Assembly: GCF_002128425.1 (NCBI RefSeq)
Contig: NZ_NESS01000001.1
Coordinates: 670,149 to 734,148 of the forward strand
Direction of reading: 5' to 3'
Source of the DNA: Gottfriedia acidiceleris
Lineage (GTDB): Bacteria > Bacillota > Bacilli > Bacillales > Bacillaceae_G
DNA: 64,000 nt
The position numbers and the translations under genes are program-made. This document shows positions 1 through 8,580 of this stretch, in pieces. Each line of letters opens with the position of its first letter. Positions within the stretch are counted from its first letter, which is position 1. The notes beneath the pieces are model-generated. The model searched no databases. It saw only the letters and a list, made by a program, of their open reading frames with translations, and had not been told where the DNA came from.

Positions 1-178
1 AATAAATGTCTCCCGAATCATTGATTTCTAAAAAGTTTAAACATCTTAAAAGGGTACTCTTTCCTGATCCACTTGCTCCTAATAAAACAACCACTTCTTT
101 TTCTTTAATCGTTAAATCAATTCCTTTTAATACTTGTAAAGGTCCAAATGATTTACTTACACTTTTGATCTTAATCAT
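1..178 (-). CDS. Amino-acid-type ABC transporter ATPase, 3' end outside window
   Basis: The first 59 codons of an ABC ATPase read leftward and run off the window. It begins MIKIKSVSKSFG and carries a clear Walker A motif, GASGSGKST, followed by LLRCLNFLE, typical of polar amino-acid importers of the GlnQ/HisP group. The start is set by a GGGAGG ribosome site at 191-196. The gene diverges from the permease at 398, and a palindrome lies just upstream at 217-233. The subgroup call rests only on the N terminus; substrate is unknown. Confidence 0.85.
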   Translation of the reverse strand, partial: MIKIKSVSKSFGPLQVLKGIDLTIKEKEVVVLLGASGSGKSTLLRCLNFLEINDSGDIY

Positions 179-216
179 TATTCATTCAACCCTCCCATCG
201 ACTAAATAACTACACT

Positions 217-233
217 TTTCCACAATGTGGAAA
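217..233. promoter_or_regulatory. Palindromic operator TTCCA-N5-TGGAA
   Basis: TTTCCACA-A-TGTGGAAA is a perfect 17-bp palindrome in the 5' region of the leftward ABC gene. It has the same TTCCA-N5-TGGAA core and spacing as the site upstream of kduI at 28476-28492, so one regulator family (IclR-like is a guess) may bind both. Confidence 0.6.
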
Positions 234-353
234 CCATTTCTATTTTATTAAAATTATACACAATTCTGATTATTATGTCATTAAGTAATTTTCTTTCAAT
301 TTTTCAGAAGTCTATCTGTAAAATCTTACCAATCACCCTAAACTAGGCGAATG

Positions 354-376
354 CATATATTGTTATCCAATATATG
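354..376. promoter_or_regulatory. Inverted repeat upstream of permease
   Basis: CATATATTG-TTATC-CAATATATG has two perfect 9-bp arms and ends about 20 bp before the permease start. It overlaps the likely promoter or early leader, so a repressor operator is the simplest reading. No regulator gene adjoins it. Confidence 0.6.
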
Positions 377-397
377 TAACGAAAGGGGGCTATTTCC

Positions 398-1780
398 ATG
401 CATGTCGATTTAACTGCCATACATTGGCTTTATGTAGCATTTATAGGTTTAATTATTTTATTTTTAATTCTAAGACGTGACACAAGCCTAGTCTGCCTCG
501 CAGGAATTTTCCTTCTTGGCTTAGTTGCGACTGAGTCACTCTCTAGCTCAGTAAGTATTTTGTTTTCAAGTTTCATCTACGCTATAACCGAATTACTTTC
601 TACAATTCTAGTAATCTCGATTATCGTTTCAATGAGTAAAGCTTTAACTGATAGTGGAGTGCATCAGGCACTCATCAGTCCGTTCACAAAGGTGATGCGA
701 AACGCCACACTAGCCTATTGGACGATTGGTATTGTCATGATGGTTGTATCTTGGTTTTTCTGGCCTTCGCCTGCAGTAGCTTTAATTGGTGCGGTTTTAC
801 TTCCTGTTGCTTTAAGGGTTGGGTTACCGGCACTCGGAGTTGCGATGGCAATGAACTTATTCGGTCATGGTATTGCTCTTTCAAGTGATTACGTCATTCA
901 AGGAGCTCCAAAACTAACAGCTGACGCAGCTGGTATACCGGTTTCAGATGTTTTACATGCAAGTATTCCACTTGTAATCGTAATGGGTGTCGTGACAACT
1001 GTAGTTGCTTTTTATTTCTTAAAACGAGATATGAAAAGAGGTCTATTAACAGTTGAACTACCCGAAGAAGAGACTAAAGCTGAGGATTATCTGCTTTCAT
1101 CTACTCAACAAAAATGGATGGCCGCTCTTGTTTTCATTTTATTTGCAGTAGATATTTGGGCAATGGTTCATTTCAACTTACAAGGTGGAGATGCAACAGC
1201 ATTAATCGGGGGTACTGCATTAATCATCCTTTCATTTCTATCCATGTTGGGGCATAAAAATAAAGGATTTGAAGAGGTAACAAATTATTTAATTCATGGA
1301 TTCAAATTTGGGTTTAGAGTATTTGGTCCGGTTATACCAATTGCTGCTTTCTTCTATCTTGGGGATAGTGGATTTACGGCAATTATTGGAGATTACTTGC
1401 CAAAAGGATCACATGGAATTGTAAATGATTTAGGTTTTGCTCTAGCACATTCAGTACCTGTAAATCCTGGGGTTGCAGGAGTAACTTTAACTACCGTTGG
1501 GGCGATTACAGGTTTAGATGGATCTGGATTCTCTGGTATTTCACTTGCTGGATCTGTTGCTTCATTATTTGCTACGGCGATTGGCCATGGGGTTGCAACA
1601 TTAACTGCTATGGGGCAGATTGCAGCGATTTGGGTTGGTGGTGGAACGTTGATTCCTTGGGCGTTGATTCCTGCTGCGGCGATTTGTAATGTTAGTCCGT
1701 TTGAGTTGGCTAGGCGGAATTTGTTGCCTGTTTTGATTGGGTTGGTTGTTACTACTGTTGTTGCGATTTTCTTAATATAA
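398..1780 (+). CDS. Multi-pass permease (GntP/ion-transporter superfamily type)
   Basis: A 460-aa integral membrane protein with about a dozen hydrophobic segments. A short charged loop near residue 225 (PEEETKAED) separates two halves, as in transporters of the GntP/ArsB/NhaD-like ion-transporter superfamily. Glycine-rich re-entrant-like stretches such as NLFGHGIALSSD and the repeated AIGHGVATL fit that fold. GAAAGGGGG precedes the ATG with good spacing. It is divergent from the ABC ATPase at 178 and has its own terminator, so it is probably monocistronic. The inverted repeat at 354-376 suggests repressor control. I cannot name the substrate; the family placement is an inference from topology. 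Confidence 0.7.
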   Translation: MHVDLTAIHWLYVAFIGLIILFLILRRDTSLVCLAGIFLLGLVATESLSSSVSILFSSFIYAITELLSTILVISIIVSMSKALTDSGVHQALISPFTKVMRNATLAYWTIGIVMMVVSWFFWPSPAVALIGAVLLPVALRVGLPALGVAMAMNLFGHGIALSSDYVIQGAPKLTADAAGIPVSDVLHASIPLVIVMGVVTTVVAFYFLKRDMKRGLLTVELPEEETKAEDYLLSSTQQKWMAALVFILFAVDIWAMVHFNLQGGDATALIGGTALIILSFLSMLGHKNKGFEEVTNYLIHGFKFGFRVFGPVIPIAAFFYLGDSGFTAIIGDYLPKGSHGIVNDLGFALAHSVPVNPGVAGVTLTTVGAITGLDGSGFSGISLAGSVASLFATAIGHGVATLTAMGQIAAIWVGGGTLIPWALIPAAAICNVSPFELARRNLLPVLIGLVVTTVVAIFLI

Positions 1781-1833
1781 CTGAATTGAAGTGTATTTAA
1801 CTAACGAATCTTTATATTAATAGAAATAAAATA

Positions 1834-1881
1834 AAAAAAGCTACACATAAACTATCAAATAGTTTTCGACGTAGCTTTTTT
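1834..1881 (+). terminator. Rho-independent terminator
   Basis: AAAAAAGCTAC at 1834-1844 pairs with GTAGCTTTTTT at 1871-1881, with an inner AAACTAT/ATAGTTT stem. It follows the permease gene. Confidence 0.85.
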
Positions 1882-2040
1882 ATTATTTCGATTTTTATTT
1901 CACAAAAAATATAACTTTAGTAAACAATTTCCACTATTAAATCTAATATAATAAAAATACTCCTCGGATCAGATAGTATTACAAATTTAATCGGCATTGA
2001 TAAACAATTTATTGTAATAAAAGAAAGGTAAGAATTATTT

Positions 2041-2484
2041 ATGGACAATAGCAAAATAAAATCTATATCCTTTATTTTCATTTATTTACTATTAACTTCA
2101 ATCTCTATGGCTATTCCTTTTTCAATTTTGATCCAACTAGAGACAAATCAGCCCGAAACAATAAATCTATCAGTTTTCGATAGCATTATTACAATTCCTT
2201 TTTACTTAACTTGTTTATTATTTCCATATACTTTATTAGTTAAAGTAGCATCTTATTTTCTTAAATTAATAATTAATAAGTTTGTTGAAATGAGAAGTAA
2301 CTTGTTTGATGTAGTAATATTTATTACTCTTTTCATATTACCTATACTATTCTTGCCAAGAGTTCTAAATATAATTGTCAAAACAGAATTTAATTATTTA
2401 ATAAATCCATATCTATTTATTCCTTTCATAGGAGCTTTAACAATGACTTTTTTAGAAAACAAAAAGTACAAAAATTTAAAATAA
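2041..2484 (+). CDS. Hypothetical membrane protein, 147 aa
   Basis: Starts MDNSKIKSISFIFIYLLL after an AGAAAGG ribosome site. It has four hydrophobic segments (about residues 8-28, 45-70, 88-105 and 122-138) separated by short polar loops, and a basic tail NKKYKNLK. I recognise no family. It stands alone between a terminator and a convergent gene. Confidence 0.6.
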   Translation: MDNSKIKSISFIFIYLLLTSISMAIPFSILIQLETNQPETINLSVFDSIITIPFYLTCLLFPYTLLVKVASYFLKLIINKFVEMRSNLFDVVIFITLFILPILFLPRVLNIIVKTEFNYLINPYLFIPFIGALTMTFLENKKYKNLK

Positions 2485-2516
2485 GTAATTTATTCTATCC
2501 TAGGTAATAGATATTT

Positions 2517-3209
2517 TTAATTCATATTTATTATCCTAATCATATTAAAAATATATCTCTTATCACCGTTTTTAGTAAATTCTTTACATTTCATAGATGT
2601 AGAGCCTGATCCATCCAAAACAATAGAGTTAGTTGTACTTAATCCTAAATGTTTAATATAATTTTTTAAGCTTGGAATTGTTTGTGGAATATCAGTAACT
2701 ATTAAATAAGCATTGGAATTATCCCAAGCTAATACAGTTCGCGAAAGAGGTGCATGATATGCTTTTGCTCCCCATGCATCCAATGAATAATCATTTCCTC
2801 CAATAATTTGTGAATATGTTGGATACTTTGTGATAATATCTTTACTTTGTTTTGCATACATATAAGTCATTTTTTTCTTACCGCCTGAAGTATAAATCAC
2901 TGCTGTTTTCCTAGAAATTGAATTTGAAGATGTTCCATTGTAATGATAATTCTTAGCAATTTTTTTCCCTTTTACTACTAAATTAACATTATTCTCTGTT
3001 CTATCCACACAAATTGAACGAGAGCTAGTAGGTGTATCTTTATAATTACTACTCGAAAAAAAGCCCCCGTTTATTCCAAAGTATGAAGTGTCTGCAAGTG
3101 GTCTACAGATCGTCTCAGTACAGATATTACTTATTTTAGTTTTAATTACATGAAGTGTTGGTCTCCCCATTATCATTAGTTCTTTTGAATACTTGTAATT
3201 TGTTGCCAT
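2517..3209 (-). CDS. Phosphodiester glycosidase (NAGPA-domain) protein
   Basis: A 230-aa protein matching the NAGPA/phosphodiester glycosidase fold: an early INGGFF motif near residue 46, a conserved RTVLAWD strand near 160, and the LDGSGSTSM signature near residue 200. Family members remove sugar-phosphodiester caps, and bacterial ones are often tied to exopolysaccharide or wall polymers. Unlike many relatives it shows no signal peptide or membrane anchor, so it may be cytoplasmic or released by another route. The start is supported by GGAGGAATCGAACGT-ATG. No functional partner lies next to it. Confidence 0.8.
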   Translation of the reverse strand: MATNYKYSKELMIMGRPTLHVIKTKISNICTETICRPLADTSYFGINGGFFSSSNYKDTPTSSRSICVDRTENNVNLVVKGKKIAKNYHYNGTSSNSISRKTAVIYTSGGKKKMTYMYAKQSKDIITKYPTYSQIIGGNDYSLDAWGAKAYHAPLSRTVLAWDNSNAYLIVTDIPQTIPSLKNYIKHLGLSTTNSIVLDGSGSTSMKCKEFTKNGDKRYIFNMIRIINMN

Positions 3210-3456
3210 ACGTTCGATTCCTCCAAATTTTTTAACTTACATTTAGTAAGTAAATAAATTAAGTAGGAATCTATTAAAGTATTTGTGAAATTTCTATGAC
3301 ATCAAAATTCATTAATAGAAAATTAATTTAAGAAACAAATTTCACTGTTTGCTCCAAAATAAGTTTACCCTAATAATGCTCTTGACAACAGTTTGGACAT
3401 ATATAATAATTCTAAAGTCGCGATATCGGAGTTTCTAAAAAATATAGGTCTTAAAT

Positions 3457-3485
3457 AAAAAAGTAGCTTTGTAGGCTACTTTTTT
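3457..3485. terminator. Bidirectional terminator
   Basis: AAAAAAGTAGC and GCTACTTTTTT form a hairpin with A and T flanks, so it works both ways. It overlaps the stop codon of the leftward gene ending at 3476. Confidence 0.8.
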
Positions 3486-3931
3486 TGTTGAACTAAAACG
3501 ATATTATTCTGCTTTTTAATAATCTTAAATTTTGAATTATTAGCTTCAAACATTTTACTTTTTACTAAATTAAAATCACCTTTTTTTCTAGGGAAATTAA
3601 CATAAGAAACAATTTCTTTATCTTTAATAAAAACCATTAGATTAATTGTATCATCATAATTAATATTCGATTCAATTTTAACATTTGTTTTTAAATGCAT
3701 TCTTCTAATTTCTTCTTTTAAGTCAGCATAGGGAGTAATTAAATAAAGCTGATCCCAATTTAATCCTTGAATATCATTTTTAAAATCAATTGTATCTTTA
3801 GAAATAATTATTGATGCTATTTTTTTTTTCAATTTGGTATCTTCTTTTATATCTGTTAGATGGTGTTTATAAAAAATTCCAATAGCTAATACAATTGCAA
3901 CTAGAATAATTGAAACAAAAAGCTTTTTCAT
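3476..3931 (-). CDS. Hypothetical membrane-anchored protein, 151 aa
   Basis: Residues 1-21 (MKKLFVSIILVAIVLAIGIF) form an N-terminal membrane anchor or uncleaved signal. The remaining 130 residues are lysine-rich and predicted outside the membrane, ending KKQNNIVLVQQKK. No cysteine lipobox and no family I recognise. It sits alone between the glycosidase gene and a degraded region. Confidence 0.55.
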   Translation of the reverse strand: MKKLFVSIILVAIVLAIGIFYKHHLTDIKEDTKLKKKIASIIISKDTIDFKNDIQGLNWDQLYLITPYADLKEEIRRMHLKTNVKIESNINYDDTINLMVFIKDKEIVSYVNFPRKKGDFNLVKSKMFEANNSKFKIIKKQNNIVLVQQKK

Positions 3932-4335
3932 TTTTCCACTCCACTTTCACTTAGTCCATTAGTTCTCTTTCATCTCTCAGTATTTCATTTATAGACTATC
4001 AACCTCTACTTTTATAGATTATCATTAATTTAAGTTATTAAAGTTATTATTTGTTACAGAATTTGGAAAATATCATTTTAAATTCTTTCACCCATGTATA
4101 CCAATACTCATAGAAACAAAAAAAGCCACCTTTACAGACTCAATCGTTTTTTCATAAAATTCTTAAAAGCAGTATGAGTATCTAACAAATTAAAAAACCA
4201 AGGAATAATTTTCGGTTCTTAAAATACAATAATCAGCTAACAAATTCCCGAAACTGTTGATAATATCTTTTTAATTTCACTGATTGTTCACATAAAATAC
4301 TATTCCACACTTATATCTCTCCGAAATAATTAATG
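3932..4335. other. Intergenic, no gene seen
   Basis: About 400 bp of AT-rich DNA without a supported reading frame. It precedes a group of decayed small membrane genes and is probably part of the same eroded locus. Confidence 0.5.
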
Positions 4336-4521
4336 AAAGACAAAAATTTACGGTGCGATTGCTGCATTTTAAAGTGCAGGTAGTACTGCAATTTTTTATG
4401 GTTTAACTGGGGCATATTTTACTAATCTAGCATTAGATGTTGATCTTCGAAAAGCTGGAAATAATCGAGCATTTACATACAAGTGACATGGGCTCTAGTT
4501 TATTGGACTAAAAAACAATAG
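4336..4521 (+). pseudogene. Fragment of small membrane protein, stop and frameshift
   Basis: Reading KIYGAIAAF, then a TAA stop, then SAGSTAIFYGLTGAYFTN and LALDVDLRKAGNNRAFTYK gives a coherent peptide. It continues as VTWALVYWTKKQ only after a one-base shift near 4481. One internal stop plus one frameshift and no start codon mark it as a remnant. The family is not recognised. Its end lies 14 bp before the small intact gene at 4536, so the two were probably co-transcribed. Confidence 0.55.
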
Positions 4522-4535
4522 AGGTGACCGAATAA

Positions 4536-4703
4536 ATGGAAAATGCCCCTGCTATAATTGTCTTATTGCTTAATATTATAATATTTATATTAATTCTAAG
4601 AGATATTAAAAATTATACATTAAAATTTACCTATATAAAATTTTTATTTGGATTTCTAGCAACTGTACTAATAATAAATACAATAATATTGATACTTAGC
4701 TAA
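4536..4703 (+). CDS. Small two-helix membrane protein, 55 aa
   Basis: MENAPAIIVLLLNIIIFILI opens the frame, a short RDIKNYTLKF loop follows, and a second hydrophobic helix ends ...IILILS. The ribosome site GAGGTGA at 4521-4527 sits 8 bp before the ATG, which is the best evidence for translation. It follows the remnant at 4336-4521. No family recognised; it could be a holin-like or immunity-type peptide but nothing proves this. Confidence 0.55.
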   Translation: MENAPAIIVLLLNIIIFILILRDIKNYTLKFTYIKFLFGFLATVLIINTIILILS

Positions 4704-4753
4704 TGATGTAGGCTACAGAAATTTAGGACATATTCATGGAATAATTCTAAAAC

Positions 4754-4879
4754 GGACTTCCAATTAGTGGTAAACCAACATTTTTAAATATATGTTCTAA
4801 AATATCTATTAGATATATTGTAATATTTATGTTTTTGTTAATAATCGTTATAAATCTTTCAATGTTTATTTTAGTGTAA
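4754..4879 (+). pseudogene. Remnant of a membrane protein C terminus
   Basis: An open stretch reading GLPISGKPTFLNICSKIS then a hydrophobic segment and stop. It has no start codon or ribosome site and is preceded by stops in frame, so it looks like a leftover C-terminal end. Confidence 0.35.
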
Positions 4880-4945
4880 CTAATATTGTAAAAAGCACAT
4901 GATTAAAATGTACTTTTTTAAATGAAAGGAATGAAATGAAAAAAA

Positions 4946-4978
4946 TAAAGTCCTACTAATCAAGATAGTAGGACTTTA
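4946..4978 (-). terminator. Terminator of the gene at 5005
   Basis: TAAAGTCCTACTA and TAGTAGGACTTTA are perfect 13-bp arms around a 7-base loop, followed on the minus strand by a T run. Confidence 0.9.
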
Positions 4979-5004
4979 CACAAGTCTATTAATTTGAGAT
5001 ATAT

Positions 5005-5391
5005 TTACAAACTTAATAAATTTTTCTCTTTAATTAAATTCAAAATGAAATTGTTATCACTTAATCCTGTGGCAAAATTCCAATTTACATAAAAGTATAT
5101 AACCTCATTATTTATTAATCTCAACTTTATCGGTTTCGCTGATTGTAAGAAGAAAAGTCTTGATTGAGTTGTGAATAATTTTGAACTAACAACTTTATCA
5201 TTTTCCAATCTCAAATCAATGATGTCTTGCCAATTAATAGTTTTCCAACCTTTAAATTCAATTCCATCATCGTTAATAAATAATTCTCCTTGATGTGTAA
5301 GTAAGTTTTTTATATGAAGTCTAGTCATTAATGATAATTTCTTTTCTTTAATTTCAATATTAGTTGCTCCATGAAAGTTTAATTTTTTCAT
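5005..5391 (-). CDS. Hypothetical protein, PH/GRAM-like, 128 aa
   Basis: A soluble, mostly beta-strand protein with FINDDGIEFKGWKTINWQDI, reminiscent of bacterial PH-like or GRAM-like domains that contain a W-x-D-I core. There is no signal or membrane segment. It starts 12 bp after a GAGAGGATG-type site. A degenerate copy of its first 24 codons lies at 6190-6260, showing local duplication. The domain call is tentative. Confidence 0.55.
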   Translation of the reverse strand: MKKLNFHGATNIEIKEKKLSLMTRLHIKNLLTHQGELFINDDGIEFKGWKTINWQDIIDLRLENDKVVSSKLFTTQSRLFFLQSAKPIKLRLINNEVIYFYVNWNFATGLSDNNFILNLIKEKNLLSL

Positions 5392-5507
5392 CCTCTCAAC
5401 TCCTATTATTTAATTTAAATCTAAAATCTACAAATCATTTTACTCGATCAACTATTGATGGAACTTTATCCTCTTTTGACATATTTCCAACCATATTAAT
5501 GATTCAA

Positions 5508-6002
5508 TTAAAAGGATTTGATTACAAATAGGAAAAGTTTCTGGAAAATCAAAAGAAAAATATTTGCCGAGATTATCCCGACATTGAAATTTATTATGTC
5601 TTTAATTTTTAAACCCAAAAGAACAGAAAATAATAATGAAAAAATAATAGGTATAATATATCTATAATCTTGTACGGTAAAGAAAAATTGACTATTATAT
5701 TCTATTAGAAGATATGTTATTAAAAATAAAATTTGATTAACTAAGAAGATCGTAAATAAAACTTTTTCTTGATTTGTATTATCATCAAAATTAAATGATG
5801 TAAATCTGTCTAAAATAAAGTTAAACAAAATTTTAATAAAATGAATACATATTAGCATGACAATAATTATAGCAAATACAGCTATTATTATATTTGATTG
5901 TGACCACTGAATATTATAAAAATCCTTAATTTCTATAAATAATAGAAATATAATCGCGAATAATAAAGAAAAATTCATAAAAAACATTGATTTTGAATTC
6001 AT
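5508..6002 (-). CDS. Hypothetical membrane protein, 164 aa
   Basis: Four to five hydrophobic segments (about residues 7-25, 37-60, 80-100, 110-130 and 138-162), rich in Ile and Phe, with short polar loops. No family recognised. It lies between the PH-like gene and its duplicated fragment, in the same orientation as the downstream ABC genes. Confidence 0.55.
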   Translation of the reverse strand: MNSKSMFFMNFSLLFAIIFLLFIEIKDFYNIQWSQSNIIIAVFAIIIVMLICIHFIKILFNFILDRFTSFNFDDNTNQEKVLFTIFLVNQILFLITYLLIEYNSQFFFTVQDYRYIIPIIFSLLFSVLLGLKIKDIINFNVGIISANIFLLIFQKLFLFVIKSF

Positions 6003-6038
6003 ATTACTAACCTCTCAATGTGAGATATGCTACTTAAT

Positions 6039-6170
6039 TTATAAACACAAAAGATTCGACCTTGAAAATTCTGTCCAAACCAGTTCGCATGTAGCCATTT
6101 CTAAATGCTCAAATGGTTCGTCCAAGAAAATATTCCAAGGATAGTCAGTAAATAAAGCTGAAATGATTAC
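6039..6170 (-). pseudogene. Walker-B fragment of an ABC ATPase
   Basis: The minus strand reads VIISALFTDYPWNIFLDEPF followed by EHLEMATCELVWTEFSRSNL. The NIFLDEPF stretch looks like an ABC ATPase Walker B plus D-loop region with the usual LD changed to LE. No Walker A, signature or start codon is present, so this is a short remnant, perhaps of a second copy of the transporter at 7249. Confidence 0.4.
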
Positions 6171-6189
6171 TTTTGCTTAGATAGATGAA

Positions 6190-6260
6190 GTCGAGTCATT
6201 AATGATAATTTCTTTTCTGCAATTTCAATATTAGTTGCCCCAAAAGATTAATTTTTTCAT
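6190..6260 (-). pseudogene. Degenerate duplicate of the 5' end of the gene at 5005
   Basis: The stretch from the ATG region leftward matches 5325-5391 almost base for base, including the upstream CCTCTCAAC. It has a 1-2 base indel after the start, so the frame is lost. It marks a partial tandem duplication. Confidence 0.75.
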
Positions 6261-6302
6261 CCTCTCAACACCTTTAGTTTCTAAGATTTATTCAGTTCAA
6301 TT

Positions 6303-7256
6303 TTAATAATACTTAGACCTCTTGTCTGAAATATAAACTACAAAAAGAGAGAAAAATATTAATATAGTAACCCAAATAAAAATATAGTACATCGGAAATT
6401 CATTTCCTGAATGTGTAGAAAATAACGTAGCTTTTGTATCAAAAATTTTGGGTACTGAATAAAGAATGATGTTTTTAATATCAAATTTCCCCATATTAGG
6501 AACTAAAAACATATATATAAACAGAATAGAAGAAGGTAAAATTTTACTGCGTGTGAGAACAGAAGCAAAATAGAATAATATAGAAAAAAATATATTTATT
6601 ATTAATATAAATATAATTTGGGTCGGAATTTTATCGGCAAATGAAAAGGAAAAAATAGAATCATCTATATTTGGAACTGAAGGATCTATTCTCATAAAGA
6701 ACCTAAATACTATCCATTGATTTATACTATGAACAATAGATATACCTAAAGTAGATAGTATGATGACCCCTAAGATAGAGACCATTTTATTGATATGGTA
6801 TTTAACAATTGACTTGTTGATCAGTAAAACTTTCAAGGTTTTATATTTTATATCGCAATGTGCTACACAAATTGAGTACATGGAAAAAATAATTGGTAAA
6901 ATGATCAAAGATATTGAAGAAAATAGTTGGTTGATTGAGTTTATTGGTTTTAAAGCTTTTAAAGAATATTGATAATTGAGATGTTCGTATTTTAAATAAT
7001 TATCAACCACTTCTGTATTTGAATCCGGTCTCTTTAAATTTAACTTATCATTCAATGCGTCCTTTATATCTATATTGTCTCGCCGATAAACCTCTTCTAT
7101 ATGTTTATAATTTTGAAGAGTACTTTTAGTAAGCAAAAATTGAGAATTTACAACAAATGCGGATAAAAGAAGTAGCGCTAAAACTAGGATGATAAAGTAT
7201 TTTGCTTTATATTGGTAATAATATTCTAAACTTATTTCCTTTATAAAATTAGTCAT
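6303..7256 (-). CDS. ABC transporter permease (ABC-2-like), 317 aa
   Basis: Six hydrophobic segments: one at residues 20-42, then a roughly 70-residue polar extracellular loop, then helices near 112-135, 158-178, 215-235, 242-256 and 293-310. This large first loop is typical of ABC-2 type exporters. Its start overlaps the last 8 bp of the ATPase gene, so the two are translationally coupled. With the secreted protein encoded upstream it likely forms an export or self-immunity pump. Confidence 0.7.
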   Translation of the reverse strand: MTNFIKEISLEYYYQYKAKYFIILVLALLLLSAFVVNSQFLLTKSTLQNYKHIEEVYRRDNIDIKDALNDKLNLKRPDSNTEVVDNYLKYEHLNYQYSLKALKPINSINQLFSSISLIILPIIFSMYSICVAHCDIKYKTLKVLLINKSIVKYHINKMVSILGVIILSTLGISIVHSINQWIVFRFFMRIDPSVPNIDDSIFSFSFADKIPTQIIFILIINIFFSILFYFASVLTRSKILPSSILFIYMFLVPNMGKFDIKNIILYSVPKIFDTKATLFSTHSGNEFPMYYIFIWVTILIFFSLFVVYISDKRSKYY

Positions 7257-7866
7257 CTATCCTCTCCGAATCTATCAAAATAATTTGTTGATTTTCTAAT
7301 AAAAAATAATTATCAGCAATTTCCTTATAAAAATGTATCTCATGGCCACTTAAAATTACTATAGAGGTCTTTTTAAAATCTAATAATAAAGATTTTAGTA
7401 ATTTCTTGTTTTTTAAATCTAGTCCATTTGTCACTTCATCTAAAATTAAATAATTTGGGCTTAAAAGTTTAATTAGTAATAGTCCTACTAACTTTTTTTG
7501 ACCTAGTGAATAGTTCTTTACTTTCGTATGGTAAAATTGTTCAGTATTTCCAAATAATTCGGATGCCACATCTAATATCTTCTTTTTTAAAAATCTCTTC
7601 TCCGTAAATAGTACAACGTTCTCGTAACCAGTTAAATTTTGATACAAAGGAAGATCATCATATAAACAGAAAAGTGTTTTAGGATCACCAAAATATATTT
7701 CACCGTAAAATTTTTCTAATCCAAGTAAACACTTAAAGAATGTTGTTTTTCCTGAACCGTTTTCTCCAACCAAATAATATATACCTGGAGCTATGATATT
7801 TAGATTAACATCTTTTAAAATTACCTTTTTCCCATATCTCTTTGTTAAACTTTTAACTTTCAACAT
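7249..7866 (-). CDS. ABC transporter ATP-binding protein, 205 aa
   Basis: Walker A GENGSGKTT near residue 35; Walker B YLILDEVTNGLD near 140; H-switch region ILSGHE near 172. The signature is YSLGQKK rather than the classic LSGGQ, common in short bacteriocin-type and CcmA-like ATPases. AAGGATGTGA lies 4 bp before the ATG. It begins 57 bp after the secreted-protein gene, across an attenuating terminator, and is coupled to the permease by an 8-bp overlap. Confidence 0.85.
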   Translation of the reverse strand: MLKVKSLTKRYGKKVILKDVNLNIIAPGIYYLVGENGSGKTTFFKCLLGLEKFYGEIYFGDPKTLFCLYDDLPLYQNLTGYENVVLFTEKRFLKKKILDVASELFGNTEQFYHTKVKNYSLGQKKLVGLLLIKLLSPNYLILDEVTNGLDLKNKKLLKSLLLDFKKTSIVILSGHEIHFYKEIADNYFLLENQQIILIDSERIDD

Positions 7867-7880
7867 CCTTTCACATCCTT

Positions 7881-7911
7881 AAAAAAAAACGACTTAATTA
7901 GCTTAAGCCGT
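7881..7911 (-). terminator. Intra-operon terminator
   Basis: ACGGCTTAA and TTAAGTCGT (minus strand, one G-U pair) form a hairpin followed by nine T. It sits between the secreted-protein gene and the ABC pair and would give more toxin-type transcript than pump transcript. Confidence 0.8.
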
Positions 7912-7923
7912 CTCTAGAATGAC

Positions 7924-8454
7924 TTAATTCCACTTATCTTTACCATCTTTATAGACAGCATAGTAATCAGTAACATCTTTACTAAATAAACTTACATCTC
8001 CCCATGGAGAAACTGACCCAATACTGATAGTTTTTTTCCCCTTCCATTCATGTACACTAGCAGACTTATAATATACTTTCATTCCTTTAGCTTTAACTAG
8101 GTTTGGAAATACCCATCCTACCTCTTGCCATCCGCTACTTGAAGTAACTTTACTCCCATTAAATGTAAAGTTAATATAATCTTTTGACCACGCAAAGGTA
8201 CCACCACGTTTGTACATTACAGTTCTTTTTCCAGTAGTCGCGCGTGTCAATGGGTTAAGTGAAGTATCATCGTTATCTCGTATAATAACTTTGTTGTTTT
8301 CAAAATCTTGAAGCTGCTCTTCTGTTGTAGGATCTAACTTTGATACTGTAGCAACTTCCTGTTTTTCTTCTGCAAAACCTGAATTTGGTACTGTAACTAA
8401 TACTAACAAGTACGAAAAAGCGATAACCAAAGCAAATTTAAATATTTTTTTCAT
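7924..8454 (-). CDS. Secreted bacteriocin-like protein, 176 aa
   Basis: A signal peptide (MKKIFKFALVIAFSYLLVLV to about residue 28, cleavage near GFA-EE) precedes an acidic pro-like segment (about 30-70) and a mature C-terminal domain rich in Trp, Lys and Gly. This begins near TTGKRTVMYKRGGTFAW and ends DGKDKWN. There are no Cys residues in the mature part. The architecture, together with an adjacent ATPase and permease, resembles lactococcin-972-type systems (toxin plus dedicated ABC immunity pump), but I see no diagnostic sequence match. Two inverted repeats lie upstream. The function is an inference from context. Confidence 0.55.
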   Translation of the reverse strand: MKKIFKFALVIAFSYLLVLVTVPNSGFAEEKQEVATVSKLDPTTEEQLQDFENNKVIIRDNDDTSLNPLTRATTGKRTVMYKRGGTFAWSKDYINFTFNGSKVTSSSGWQEVGWVFPNLVKAKGMKVYYKSASVHEWKGKKTISIGSVSPWGDVSLFSKDVTDYYAVYKDGKDKWN

Positions 8455-8478
8455 AATGTTCTCCTCCTAACTATAAAT

Positions 8479-8494
8479 TGTGATAACTATCACA
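8479..8494. promoter_or_regulatory. Inverted repeat near secreted-protein start
   Basis: TGTGATA-AC-TATCACA, 7-bp perfect arms, lies about 25 bp upstream of the ATG, overlapping the leader or core promoter. It is a likely operator. Confidence 0.55.
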
Positions 8495-8550
8495 TATATG
8501 CTATTTTTTAAAACTCACATTAACGTATTAATGGAAGATAACTATTCTTT

Positions 8551-8571
8551 GTGATTATTTAACATAATCAC
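8551..8571. promoter_or_regulatory. Second inverted repeat upstream of secreted protein
   Basis: GTGATTAT-TTAAC-ATAATCAC has 8-bp arms and shares the GTGAT/ATCAC ends with the site at 8479-8494, so both may bind the same regulator. Confidence 0.5.
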
Positions 8572-8580
8572 CTCCACAAA

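Noticed and set aside
6..209. 67-aa open frame on the plus strand at the left edge
   Set aside because: It is the reverse complement of the ABC ATPase Walker A region; the minus-strand frame has the motif and ribosome site.
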